Source of the DNA: an uncultured Clostridia bacterium | GTDB taxonomy: Bacteria > Bacillota > Clostridia > RGIG6154 | Reading direction: 5' to 3' | DNA: 12,339 nucleotides | Assembly (NCBI GenBank): GCA_934446135.1 | Contig: CAKSDT010000054.1 | Coordinates: 1 to 12,339, forward strand | Shown: piece by piece, positions 1 to 4,961 of the stretch | Layout: each line of letters begins with the position of its first letter | Numbering within the stretch: the stretch's first letter is position 1 | The notes under the pieces: generated by a model | What the model saw: only the letters and a program-made list of their open reading frames with translations | What the model was told of the DNA's origin: nothing | The model's database searches: none | Position numbers and translations under genes: made by a program

Positions 1-76
1 TGGTGGGAACAATAGGGCTCGAACCTATGACCCTCTGCTTGTAAGGCAGATGCTCTCCCAGCTGAGCTATGCTCCC
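1..76 (-). tRNA. tRNA-Val (anticodon UAC)
   Basis: Read on the minus strand this is a complete 76-nt cloverleaf. The acceptor stem GGGAGCA pairs with TGTTCCC (one G-T pair), followed by discriminator A and an encoded CCA. The D arm contains AGCTCAGCTGGGAGAGC. The anticodon loop CTTACAA sits on the stem CTGC/GCAG and gives anticodon TAC, and the T arm contains GGTTCGAGCC. Anticodon UAC reads GUA/GUG valine codons. It lies 5 nt downstream of tRNA-Met and is probably cotranscribed with it. The window edge coincides with the CCA end, so further tRNAs may follow outside. Confidence 0.97.
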
Positions 77-81
77 AAATG

Positions 82-158
82 TGGTAGCGGCGAGTGGATT
101 TGAACCGCTGACCTAACGGGTATGAACCGTTTGCTCTAGCCAACTGAGCTACGCCGCC
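82..158 (-). tRNA. elongator tRNA-Met (anticodon CAU)
   Basis: This is a 77-nt cloverleaf on the minus strand with encoded CCA. The acceptor GGCGGCG pairs with CGCCGCT, with a terminal G1-T72 wobble. The anticodon loop TTCATAC on the stem AACGG/CCGTT gives anticodon CAT. The body resembles Bacillus elongator tRNA-Met (D arm GTAGCTCAGTTGGCTAGAGC), which also has G1-U72. It lacks the unpaired position 1 of the initiator class, so elongator Met is preferred. A CAU tRNA could in principle be Ile2 (lysidine-modified), but the body resembles the Met form. Confidence 0.93.
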
Positions 159-177
159 ACATAATGGAACAAAAAAT

Positions 178-206
178 ATTATACCAATTTATAGGCATTT
201 TGTCAA
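178..206 (-). promoter_or_regulatory. sigma-A promoter of the tRNA-Met/tRNA-Val operon
   Basis: On the minus strand a perfect TTGACA (206-201) is separated by exactly 17 nt from a perfect TATAAT (183-178). The -10 lies about 20 nt upstream of the first base of tRNA-Met, the right distance for a short leader. A full consensus promoter is typical of stable-RNA genes. Confidence 0.93.
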
Positions 207-220
207 TACTTTTTTGAAAA

Positions 221-238
221 ATAATCACAACTGATTAT
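221..238. repeat. palindrome ATAATCA-N4-TGATTAT
   Basis: Two perfect 7-bp inverted arms around CAAC lie about 15 bp upstream of the tRNA promoter -35. A second palindrome with the same core (TAATCA-N4-TGATTA) occurs at 3209-3226. It could be a repressor-type operator or chance in AT-rich DNA. No regulator in the window can be linked to it. Confidence 0.4.
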
Positions 239-260
239 CTGATATTTACATTAACAAATT

Positions 261-302
261 CCCGAAGCCATACTCATCGGGGGCGGCCTTAAGGACGGCA
301 TC
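261..302. other. GC-rich island in AT-rich intergenic DNA
   Basis: This 42-bp stretch is about 64% G+C (27 of 42), while both flanks are very AT-rich. It contains a 5-bp inverted pair, CCCGA (261-265) and TCGGG (277-281), and the palindromic core CCTTAAGG. Neither strand carries a convincing gene, because in-frame stops closely bracket the open stretches. It lies downstream of the amidase-like gene and may be part of its 3' end, a structured RNA element or a remnant. There is no T-tract to make it a clear terminator. The rest of 207-364 shows nothing recognisable apart from the palindrome at 221-238. Confidence 0.4.
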
Positions 303-364
303 TAAAAGTTATTTTTGTGTGCGTTTCATACTGATTTTATAATCATTGCAATGGGCAACTGTTT

Positions 365-1129
365 TTATTCCCCAAAGTAAAAACCGATTCCTTTATAAAT
401 TGAGTCTGCCGCCCTTTCGAGGTATTTTTCGTCGGAAAACCTTTTTGTGTCATTATCGTTTGTTGCAAAACCGATATTGATTCTTATTGCCGGAACGGCG
501 GAATAGTTGAAATCAGGCGACCAGGATTTTGGAATTATTCCGTTATTTTTAACCGAAAGTTCTTTTTGAAGGCAGTTTGTTACGGTTTCTGCCAGCCGTC
601 TGCTTGAGAGGCTTAATGTGTCTTTTGAGTGTTCGTCCGACTGATAAAAACCGCTTATTCCCTCGGCACTTTTGTTTTCCGAAATTCCGCATCCTATTTC
701 TATAAAAGCGTCTGCCTTGATACGGGTTGCAAATTCGCCTTTTTCACTGTTTAAAATATCTTTAAATTTTGAGTCACGGATAAGATAGACCGTTGCCCCG
801 GAATTTTCAAGTTTTTCTTTTAAAATAATGGCAGTGTTTAAAGTTGTATTGTTTTGGTCTTTATAAGAATCGTATGCCGGGACTAAGGTGATTGAACCCA
901 GATAAGCCTGCTCAAGTCCGTCTTTGTTCGAGATTCCGCCTACTGCGTCAATAAGAATGATTTTACCGTTATATGCGTTTTTGTCGGGAACTTTCAGAAG
1001 GTCTGTTCCGCCCAAAAAATAAACTGCACCCAAAAGCACAATATATAAAGCGGAAATTATTCCGAAAATTTTACCGAATCTTACCGCCAACTTGTTTCCG
1101 TCTGTTTTTTTCGTATGCTTAAACAACAT
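365..1129 (-). CDS. membrane-anchored Amidase_3-like protein, predicted catalytically inactive
   Basis: The 254-aa protein has an N-terminal membrane segment at about residues 20-40 and then an extracytoplasmic domain with the layout of zinc-dependent N-acetylmuramoyl-L-alanine amidases (Amidase_3, CwlD-like). The first strand is KIILIDAVGG (56-65). The helix LNTAIILKEKLENSGATV follows, then AFIEIGCG (141-148), and near the C-terminus PAIRINIGFATN and the closing helix to IGFYFGE. In active members the metal and catalytic residues are the His of DPGHGG, a Glu before the NLAIA helix, the His of FISIHAN and the Glu of LVExGF. By my hand alignment these are Gly64, Asn94, Gly146 and Asn218. The fold therefore looks kept and hydrolysis lost, so a binding or regulatory role is inferred. 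The start has AAAGGAAG a few bases upstream. The gene lies 45 bp downstream of the ZnuA-like lipoprotein gene, probably in one operon. No clear terminator follows. Confidence 0.82.
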   Translation of the reverse strand: MLFKHTKKTDGNKLAVRFGKIFGIISALYIVLLGAVYFLGGTDLLKVPDKNAYNGKIILIDAVGGISNKDGLEQAYLGSITLVPAYDSYKDQNNTTLNTAIILKEKLENSGATVYLIRDSKFKDILNSEKGEFATRIKADAFIEIGCGISENKSAEGISGFYQSDEHSKDTLSLSSRRLAETVTNCLQKELSVKNNGIIPKSWSPDFNYSAVPAIRINIGFATNDNDTKRFSDEKYLERAADSIYKGIGFYFGE

Positions 1130-1174
1130 AATCTTCCTTTATCAAGATAATACAACAGAATTTTAGCATAAATT

Positions 1175-1921
1175 TTACCGCATTTCACGATTTTTTATAT
1201 TATATTCGAGAATTCTGGGGTATTTATTACACTTTTTTACAGCGTTTGCGTCCTTTACTATGCAAAGGTCAAGCGGAAGGCAGTATGAATTTGTCATTTT
1301 TGCAGTAACTTCGGCAGGTTCGGTGTCCATATCACGAATATAATAAACCGCTGAAATATTTTTGCTTTTCATAGTTGTGACAAAATCCATAACAGTTCCG
1401 GTTTTTTCTTTCAAAACTTTTGTTTTAAAGCCGTAATCTTTTTCAAGAACAGAAACATTGCACTCGTTTGCAATAAGCACCGGTTTGTCATTTACTGCAT
1501 TTTTATATCTTGTGTTGAGATTTTGCAATGCTATAACATAATTTTCATACTTTTCGGTATATTTGTCTGCAAATCCGGGGTTTTGAGATACAATTTTTCC
1601 GTAAATTCCGTAAAAAGCATTAATTGCCTTTTCGGGAGAAATCCACATAGTTTCGTTGGCGTCGGCAACATCTTTTTTGATTTCATAAATGTTGTCCTGA
1701 GGAACAGAAGAATAAATGCAGATAAAAAGGTCGGCATTTTTTGCACTTTCGCTTAACGGGTCTGTTGTAAATGTGACAGTTACGCCTTCAAAAACGGTTT
1801 TGATAAAATCATAAACGGCATATTGGTCTGTTGCAAGGGTGTAAGGCTTTTCCTTTGCCATAGAACTTTCGCAGGAACAAAGAAAAACTGTGCATAATAT
1901 AATAATAAGTAATTTTTTCAT
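1175..1921 (-). CDS. TroA/ZnuA-like solute-binding lipoprotein with lost metal ligands
   Basis: I start this 248-aa protein at the ATG at 1921. AAAGGAG sits 6 nt upstream, and a typical lipoprotein signal begins there. A 14-residue upstream extension in frame has no such support. The signal is MKKLLIIILCTVFLCSC with lipobox L-C-S-C17, so it should be lipid-anchored outside the membrane. The rest follows cluster A-I metal-binding proteins (ZnuA/TroA): a DP..AKNADLFI stretch (54-67), WISPEKAINAFYGI (93-106), the long connecting helix with NPGFADKYTEKYENYV, ANEC...DYGF (151-165) and a final PLDL. In metal-binding members three His residues sit in the DPHxYEP, PHxWLSP and HxAFxYL motifs. Here those places hold Leu56 (approximately), Thr91 and Glu153. 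No ABC permease or ATPase is adjacent, so classical metal uptake is doubtful. It is the first gene of an operon with the amidase-like protein and is divergent from the spore hydrolase gene. Confidence 0.78.
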   Translation of the reverse strand: MKKLLIIILCTVFLCSCESSMAKEKPYTLATDQYAVYDFIKTVFEGVTVTFTTDPLSESAKNADLFICIYSSVPQDNIYEIKKDVADANETMWISPEKAINAFYGIYGKIVSQNPGFADKYTEKYENYVIALQNLNTRYKNAVNDKPVLIANECNVSVLEKDYGFKTKVLKEKTGTVMDFVTTMKSKNISAVYYIRDMDTEPAEVTAKMTNSYCLPLDLCIVKDANAVKKCNKYPRILEYNIKNREMR

Positions 1922-1978
1922 AATAATCTCCTTTGGAAAATAAGATATTATTAGTATTAACATTATTTTCTTTTTTAT

Positions 1979-1984
1979 GAGGAG
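1979..1984 (+). promoter_or_regulatory. ribosome binding site that questions the annotated start of the next gene
   Basis: GAGGAG at 1979-1984 is the only strong Shine-Dalgarno sequence upstream of the LysM/GH18 gene. The only canonical in-frame start, GTG at 1984-1986, overlaps its last base, leaving no spacing. An ATT at 1993-1995, 8 nt after the site, is correctly placed and would give a protein beginning (M)IIYTVKPGDS. Confidence 0.6.
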
Positions 1985-3129
1985 TGATTTTTATTATAAT
2001 TTATACTGTAAAACCGGGTGACAGTGTTTACTCTCTTGCCGAAGAATACCGAATCTCGCCTTTTGACATTATTTCGGGAAACGGTCTTAAACCGCCGTAT
2101 TCTTTGGTTGCGGGGCAAAGTTTGGTGCTTTCTTATGTTTATGACAGAAAAAAAACAATTTCATCTTTGGGATATGCTTATCCTTTTGCAGAACAAAGCG
2201 TTTTAGAGCGTGCAATGCAGACAGTTATGTATCTTTCGCCCTTTACATACGGTTTTACTCTTACGGGCGATATCATAAATCTTGATGACTACCAAATAAG
2301 AGAAACGGCCTTTTCGCAAAACAAAAAATGTCTTATGCACCTTTCTACACTGACAGAAGAAGGCGGATTCAGTTCCGAACAGGGAAGCGAACTTTTAAAT
2401 ACAAGAACAATTTGGGAAACTCTTAAAAACAACATAATTGAAATAATAAGAGAAAAAAACTTTTCGGGAATAGATGTCGATTTTGAGTATCTTCCGAGGG
2501 AAGATTATATGAATTACGCAGATTTTATTTCATATTTAAGGGAAACATTAAATCCTTTGGGATATTTGGTGGTAGTTGCGGTTTCTCCGAAAACTTCAGA
2601 TTCCCAACCCGGAGATTTTTATGAAAGCCATAACTATTATCTTTTGGGTCAGGCGGCAAACTATGTTTTTGTAATGACATACGAATGGGGCTATACTTAC
2701 GGCCCGCCTCAGGCAGTTTCACCCATTACGGGGGTCACCAATGTTTTAGAATATGCTCTTACCAGAATACCGCCCGAAAAAATCCTTTTGGGTATTTCAA
2801 ACTATGCCTACGACTGGACTCTTCCTTATGTTCAGGGCAAATCAAGAGCCGTTTTGATAGGAAATGAGGAAGCAGTAAGAATTGCAGACGAGGTGGGAGC
2901 CGAAATAATTTTTGACCCCGTTTCAAAATCGCCTTATTTTAATTATTACAAAGACGGAAATCTCCACACAGTCTGGTTTGAAGACGCAAGAAGCATTTTT
3001 GAAAGACTTAAACTTGTTGAAGATTACAATTTGAGGGGAATAGGCATATGGAACTTAATGCGTCCCTTTGCCGCACTTTACAATCTTATTTACTCAATGT
3101 TTTACCAAGATTTTCTGGAAATAAACTGA
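1984..3129 (+). CDS. LysM + GH18 spore hydrolase (YaaH/SleL-like)
   Basis: The 381-aa protein has an N-terminal LysM domain (YTVKPGDSVYSLAEEY to about residue 50) that binds peptidoglycan. A glycoside hydrolase family 18 barrel follows. It carries the signature GIDVDFEY (162-169) with the DxDxE acids Asp164, Asp166 and catalytic Glu168, and the downstream MTYEWG (231-236) and GIGIWNL motifs. It resembles YaaH/SleL, N-acetylglucosaminidases of the spore cortex or coat, which usually have two LysM repeats and about 430 residues. Only one LysM is seen here. There is no signal peptide, which fits deposition from the mother cell. The coordinates use the GTG start, but true initiation may be ATT at 1993, giving 378 aa, because the ribosome site overlaps the GTG. 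It is divergent from the lipoprotein operon across a spacer of about 60 bp. I could not assign a sporulation promoter there with confidence. Confidence 0.9.
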   Translation: MIFIIIYTVKPGDSVYSLAEEYRISPFDIISGNGLKPPYSLVAGQSLVLSYVYDRKKTISSLGYAYPFAEQSVLERAMQTVMYLSPFTYGFTLTGDIINLDDYQIRETAFSQNKKCLMHLSTLTEEGGFSSEQGSELLNTRTIWETLKNNIIEIIREKNFSGIDVDFEYLPREDYMNYADFISYLRETLNPLGYLVVVAVSPKTSDSQPGDFYESHNYYLLGQAANYVFVMTYEWGYTYGPPQAVSPITGVTNVLEYALTRIPPEKILLGISNYAYDWTLPYVQGKSRAVLIGNEEAVRIADEVGAEIIFDPVSKSPYFNYYKDGNLHTVWFEDARSIFERLKLVEDYNLRGIGIWNLMRPFAALYNLIYSMFYQDFLEIN

Positions 3130-3134
3130 GGATA

Positions 3135-3163
3135 CAAAAAAATACCTGCTACGAGTCAGCAGG
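3135..3163 (-). terminator. Rho-independent terminator of the MecA-like gene
   Basis: On the minus strand the hairpin CCTGCT-(7 nt)-AGCAGG (3163-3145) is followed by TATTTTTTTG. An A-run on the other flank means the structure also has T's at its 5' side, but the useful T-tract is for minus-strand transcripts. It lies about 220 bp downstream of the MecA-like stop codon and immediately after the convergent spore hydrolase gene. Confidence 0.75.
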
Positions 3164-3208
3164 CAAAAAAAGATAGGGATGAATATATAAAAAAGATATT
3201 AGCGATAT

Positions 3209-3226
3209 GTAATCATTTCTGATTAC
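3209..3226. repeat. palindrome GTAATCA-N4-TGATTAC
   Basis: Two perfect 7-bp arms flank TTTC in the convergent intergenic region. The core TAATCA-N4-TGATTA is the same as at 221-238, with a different 4-bp centre. It is not followed by a T-tract, so it is not a standard terminator. Its function is unknown. Confidence 0.4.
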
Positions 3227-3278
3227 GGTTTCATTATAAAAATGAATTATTAAGCAAATATTAATAAATTGTAAACAA

Positions 3279-3313
3279 TTGAAAAAAACCGCGAAAAATA
3301 GGGCTTTTTTCAA
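3279..3313. other. A/T-stem hairpin in the convergent intergenic region
   Basis: TTGAAAAAA (3279-3287) can pair with TTTTTTCAA (3305-3313), and the inner CC/GG can extend the stem past one mismatch. It lies just before the clear plus-strand terminator and may be an auxiliary terminator or a 3' UTR structure. A stem made mostly of A-T pairs is weak evidence. Confidence 0.3.
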
Positions 3314-3324
3314 GAAATTTAAAG

Positions 3325-3356
3325 GCACCAACTTTTTGACATTGGTGCTTTTTTTT
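3325..3356 (+). terminator. Rho-independent terminator, plus strand
   Basis: The stem GCACCAA (3325-3331) pairs with TTGGTGC (3342-3348) around a 10-nt loop, followed by eight T's (3349-3356). It is the only good plus-strand terminator after the LysM/GH18 gene, whose stop lies about 195 bp upstream. The transcript would therefore have a long 3' untranslated region. Confidence 0.85.
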
Positions 3357-3379
3357 GACCTTGTAAAATTTTAGAAATA

Positions 3380-3937
3380 TCATCCCGAAAGATAAACTGA
3401 CGCAATTTCGGCGGCATTTTTATCTGCAATGCACTTTCCGTGTTCTCTTATAACAATATCCCTTAAAGGGGATTTTTCGGCAAATTCATTTATGATACGG
3501 TTTAAAATTCTAATCTTTTCTATTTCAATTCTGTATATTTTAAGAAGTATATAATATTTTCCGCCATACTTATAAATGCTTGAATCACCTGTAAACAAAT
3601 CTTTTACTCTTAAAACCGCCTCTGCTGCCGAATCAAAAGAATCGGTAAAACAACAGACAGAATTTCCTTTTACATATATTTTTTCTTTGTCTTCATCAAC
3701 TTTTGAAATACTGAGCAAAAGTTCTCCGCCAATTATCGGGATAACATCTATTTCGTATTGAGAACCGTTTGAATTAAAGCCCGATACATTTTTTGCCATA
3801 TCGAATATGTTGGTCAGTTTTTTGTTTGAGCCGGGTTTTCTTTCATATAAATCTTCTAAGTCTATATTTTCAAGTACCATATCGTCGTGAGTTAAATATA
3901 CATTGACCCGTTCAGGGCTTATGAGTATAAATTTCAT
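3380..3937 (-). CDS. MecA-like adaptor protein for the ClpC protease
   Basis: This 185-aa protein resembles the MecA family, which delivers substrates to the cytoplasmic ClpCP protease (ComK in Bacillus). The C-terminal half carries the family pattern. A segment at 100-115 (FDSAAEAVLRVKDL) is followed by SSIYKYGGKYYILLKI (119-134), a helix, and REHGKCIADKNAAEIASVYLS near the end, matching the MecA C-terminal domain that contacts ClpC. The N-terminal domain, MKFILISPERVNVYLTHDDM, fits the short substrate-binding part. The acidic linker is much reduced compared with Bacillus MecA (about 218 aa). AAGGGGGG lies 8 nt before the ATG. It is a monocistronic unit divergent from the dehydrogenase gene. 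The local substrate is not evident from neighbours, and I see no competence genes. I am sure of the family but not of the substrate. Confidence 0.83.
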   Translation of the reverse strand: MKFILISPERVNVYLTHDDMVLENIDLEDLYERKPGSNKKLTNIFDMAKNVSGFNSNGSQYEIDVIPIIGGELLLSISKVDEDKEKIYVKGNSVCCFTDSFDSAAEAVLRVKDLFTGDSSIYKYGGKYYILLKIYRIEIEKIRILNRIINEFAEKSPLRDIVIREHGKCIADKNAAEIASVYLSG

Positions 3938-3974
3938 AACTTATTCCCCCCTTAAAACAGCGGTGCTTAATAGA

Positions 3975-4003
3975 ATTATACTATAAATTGTAACTTATTT
4001 AAA
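3975..4003 (-). promoter_or_regulatory. possible promoter of the MecA-like gene
   Basis: On the minus strand a perfect -10 TATAAT (3980-3975) lies 38 bp upstream of the start codon. At 17-bp spacing the -35 would be TTTAAA (4003-3998), which matches poorly. It is the best candidate seen in the divergent spacer, but the weak -35 lowers confidence. Confidence 0.5.
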
Positions 4004-4045
4004 TGTATAATTACTTGAAAAAAGTACAAAATATAGTAATTGTCA

Positions 4046-4074
4046 TTGCTTTTCATTCGGTTAGGGTATATACT
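4046..4074 (+). promoter_or_regulatory. probable promoter of the short-chain dehydrogenase gene
   Basis: TTGCTT (4046-4051), a 17-bp spacer and TATACT (4069-4074) lie about 35 bp before the GTG start. The -10 is itself the left arm of an inverted repeat, TATACT-N10-AGTATA (4069-4090), so it could be covered by a bound regulator. Confidence 0.6.
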
Positions 4075-4109
4075 GTTCTATGATAGTATATTAAAAGGAG
4101 AATAATAAA

Positions 4110-4847
4110 GTGAAAGTTTTAATTACTGGTGCAACATCGGGGATAGGTCTTGAAATGGGCAAAATTTACTTAAAAAGGGGCTATACCGTAGTTGGAACGG
4201 GAAGAAACGAAATAAGGCTTGAAATGATCAGGGAGTTGGGATTTATACCCGAAAAGGCCGATTCTTCGGACGAAAATGATATGAAAGCCCTTTTCGAAAA
4301 ACATAAGGACGCAGATATCCTGATAAATAACGCAGGTTTCGGTGATTTGGGGTTCTTTTCAGAAACATCTCTTGAAAAAGATATTTCTATGATTAAAACA
4401 AATATATTGGGACTTCATATTTTAACAAAACTTTTTTTTGGCGAAATGGTAAGAAAAAACAGGGGGAAAATTTTAAATGTTGCCTCAATAGCAGGGTTTA
4501 TGCCCGGACCTTTAATGGCAACATATTATGCCACTAAAAGTTATGTGGTAAGGCTTTCGGAGGCACTTTCCGAAGAAGCAAAAAAATTAAAGAAAAATGT
4601 GTATGTGGGAATTCTTTGCCCCGGTCCTGTTAAAACAAGGTTTGATGAGGTTGCAGGGGTAAGTTTCAGTTTGAAATCGGCTGAACCTGAAAAAATTGCA
4701 AAATACACAATATCTTGTGTTGATAAAAATAAAAAGGTAATCGTACCTACAATGAGTGTAAAACTTGCAAAATTATTCGCAAAACTCGTACCTGAGCGTT
4801 TTGCGGCTAAAATATGCTTTAAAATCCAGTCTGAAAAAATTTCTTAA
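4110..4847 (+). CDS. short-chain dehydrogenase/reductase (SDR family)
   Basis: This is a 245-aa cytoplasmic NAD(P)-dependent oxidoreductase of the classical SDR type. The Rossmann signature TGATSGIG is at 6-13, NNAG at 73-76, the structural Asn at 98 and the catalytic Ser126 in VASIAG. The catalytic pair is Tyr139 and Lys143 (YYATK), and the PG motif is at 171-172. An Arg32 following the second strand (GTGRN) suggests a preference for NADP, which is inference. Length and motif spacing are normal for the family. The substrate cannot be told from sequence, and the C-terminal region (VPTMSVKLAKLFAKLVPE) is typical of SDRs annotated broadly as DltE-like. GTG is taken as the start because AAAGGAG lies 9 nt upstream. 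It is transcribed alone from its own promoter, with no clear terminator before the nrdD promoter, so some read-through into nrdDG is possible. Confidence 0.93.
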   Translation: MKVLITGATSGIGLEMGKIYLKRGYTVVGTGRNEIRLEMIRELGFIPEKADSSDENDMKALFEKHKDADILINNAGFGDLGFFSETSLEKDISMIKTNILGLHILTKLFFGEMVRKNRGKILNVASIAGFMPGPLMATYYATKSYVVRLSEALSEEAKKLKKNVYVGILCPGPVKTRFDEVAGVSFSLKSAEPEKIAKYTISCVDKNKKVIVPTMSVKLAKLFAKLVPERFAAKICFKIQSEKIS

Positions 4848-4854
4848 AAAACTA

Positions 4855-4883
4855 TTGACAACTGGAATATCTTGTAGTATAAT
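4855..4883 (+). promoter_or_regulatory. consensus promoter of nrdDG
   Basis: A perfect TTGACA (4855-4860), a 17-bp spacer and a perfect TATAAT (4878-4883) lie about 80 bp before the nrdD start. It sits right after the dehydrogenase stop codon and is overlapped by the putative NrdR box pair. A promoter this strong usually needs a repressor. Confidence 0.93.
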
Positions 4884-4908
4884 TTGATGTAATTACAAGA
4901 TATAGTGG
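4862..4908 (+). promoter_or_regulatory. putative NrdR box pair over the nrdDG promoter
   Basis: Two 16-bp sites, CTGGAATATCTTGTAG (4862-4877) and TTACAAGATATAGTGG (4893-4908), resemble the NrdR box (consensus acaCwAtATaTwGtgt). The second matches at about 12 positions and the first at a core of about 9. Their starts are exactly 31 bp apart with a 15-bp gap, the known same-face arrangement of NrdR box pairs. They also share a perfect 10-bp inverted repeat, ATATCTTGTA (4867-4876) and TACAAGATAT (4894-4903), around the -10. NrdR is an ATP/dATP-sensing repressor of ribonucleotide reductase genes, and its gene is not in this window. Confidence 0.72.
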
Positions 4909-4961
4909 TTAATCCACATTACATAAAAACACGGATTTAACATATAAAAGGAGAGTTCGGG

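Noticed and set aside
1922..1963. 14-residue N-terminal extension of the ZnuA-like lipoprotein
   Set aside because: The extension precedes a perfect AAAGGAG site and a standard MKK lipoprotein signal, so the internal ATG at 1921 is the real start.
1922..1983. Possible sporulation sigma-factor promoter upstream of the YaaH-like gene
   Set aside because: ATATT and CATTATT loosely recall sigma-E elements, but spacing and bases match too poorly in such AT-rich DNA to assign.
3149..3331. 60-codon minus-strand frame in the convergent intergenic region
   Set aside because: It has no ribosome site, a low-complexity Phe/Ile/Leu-rich product from AT-rich DNA, and it begins in the plus-strand terminator stem and ends in the minus-strand terminator. 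It is non-coding.
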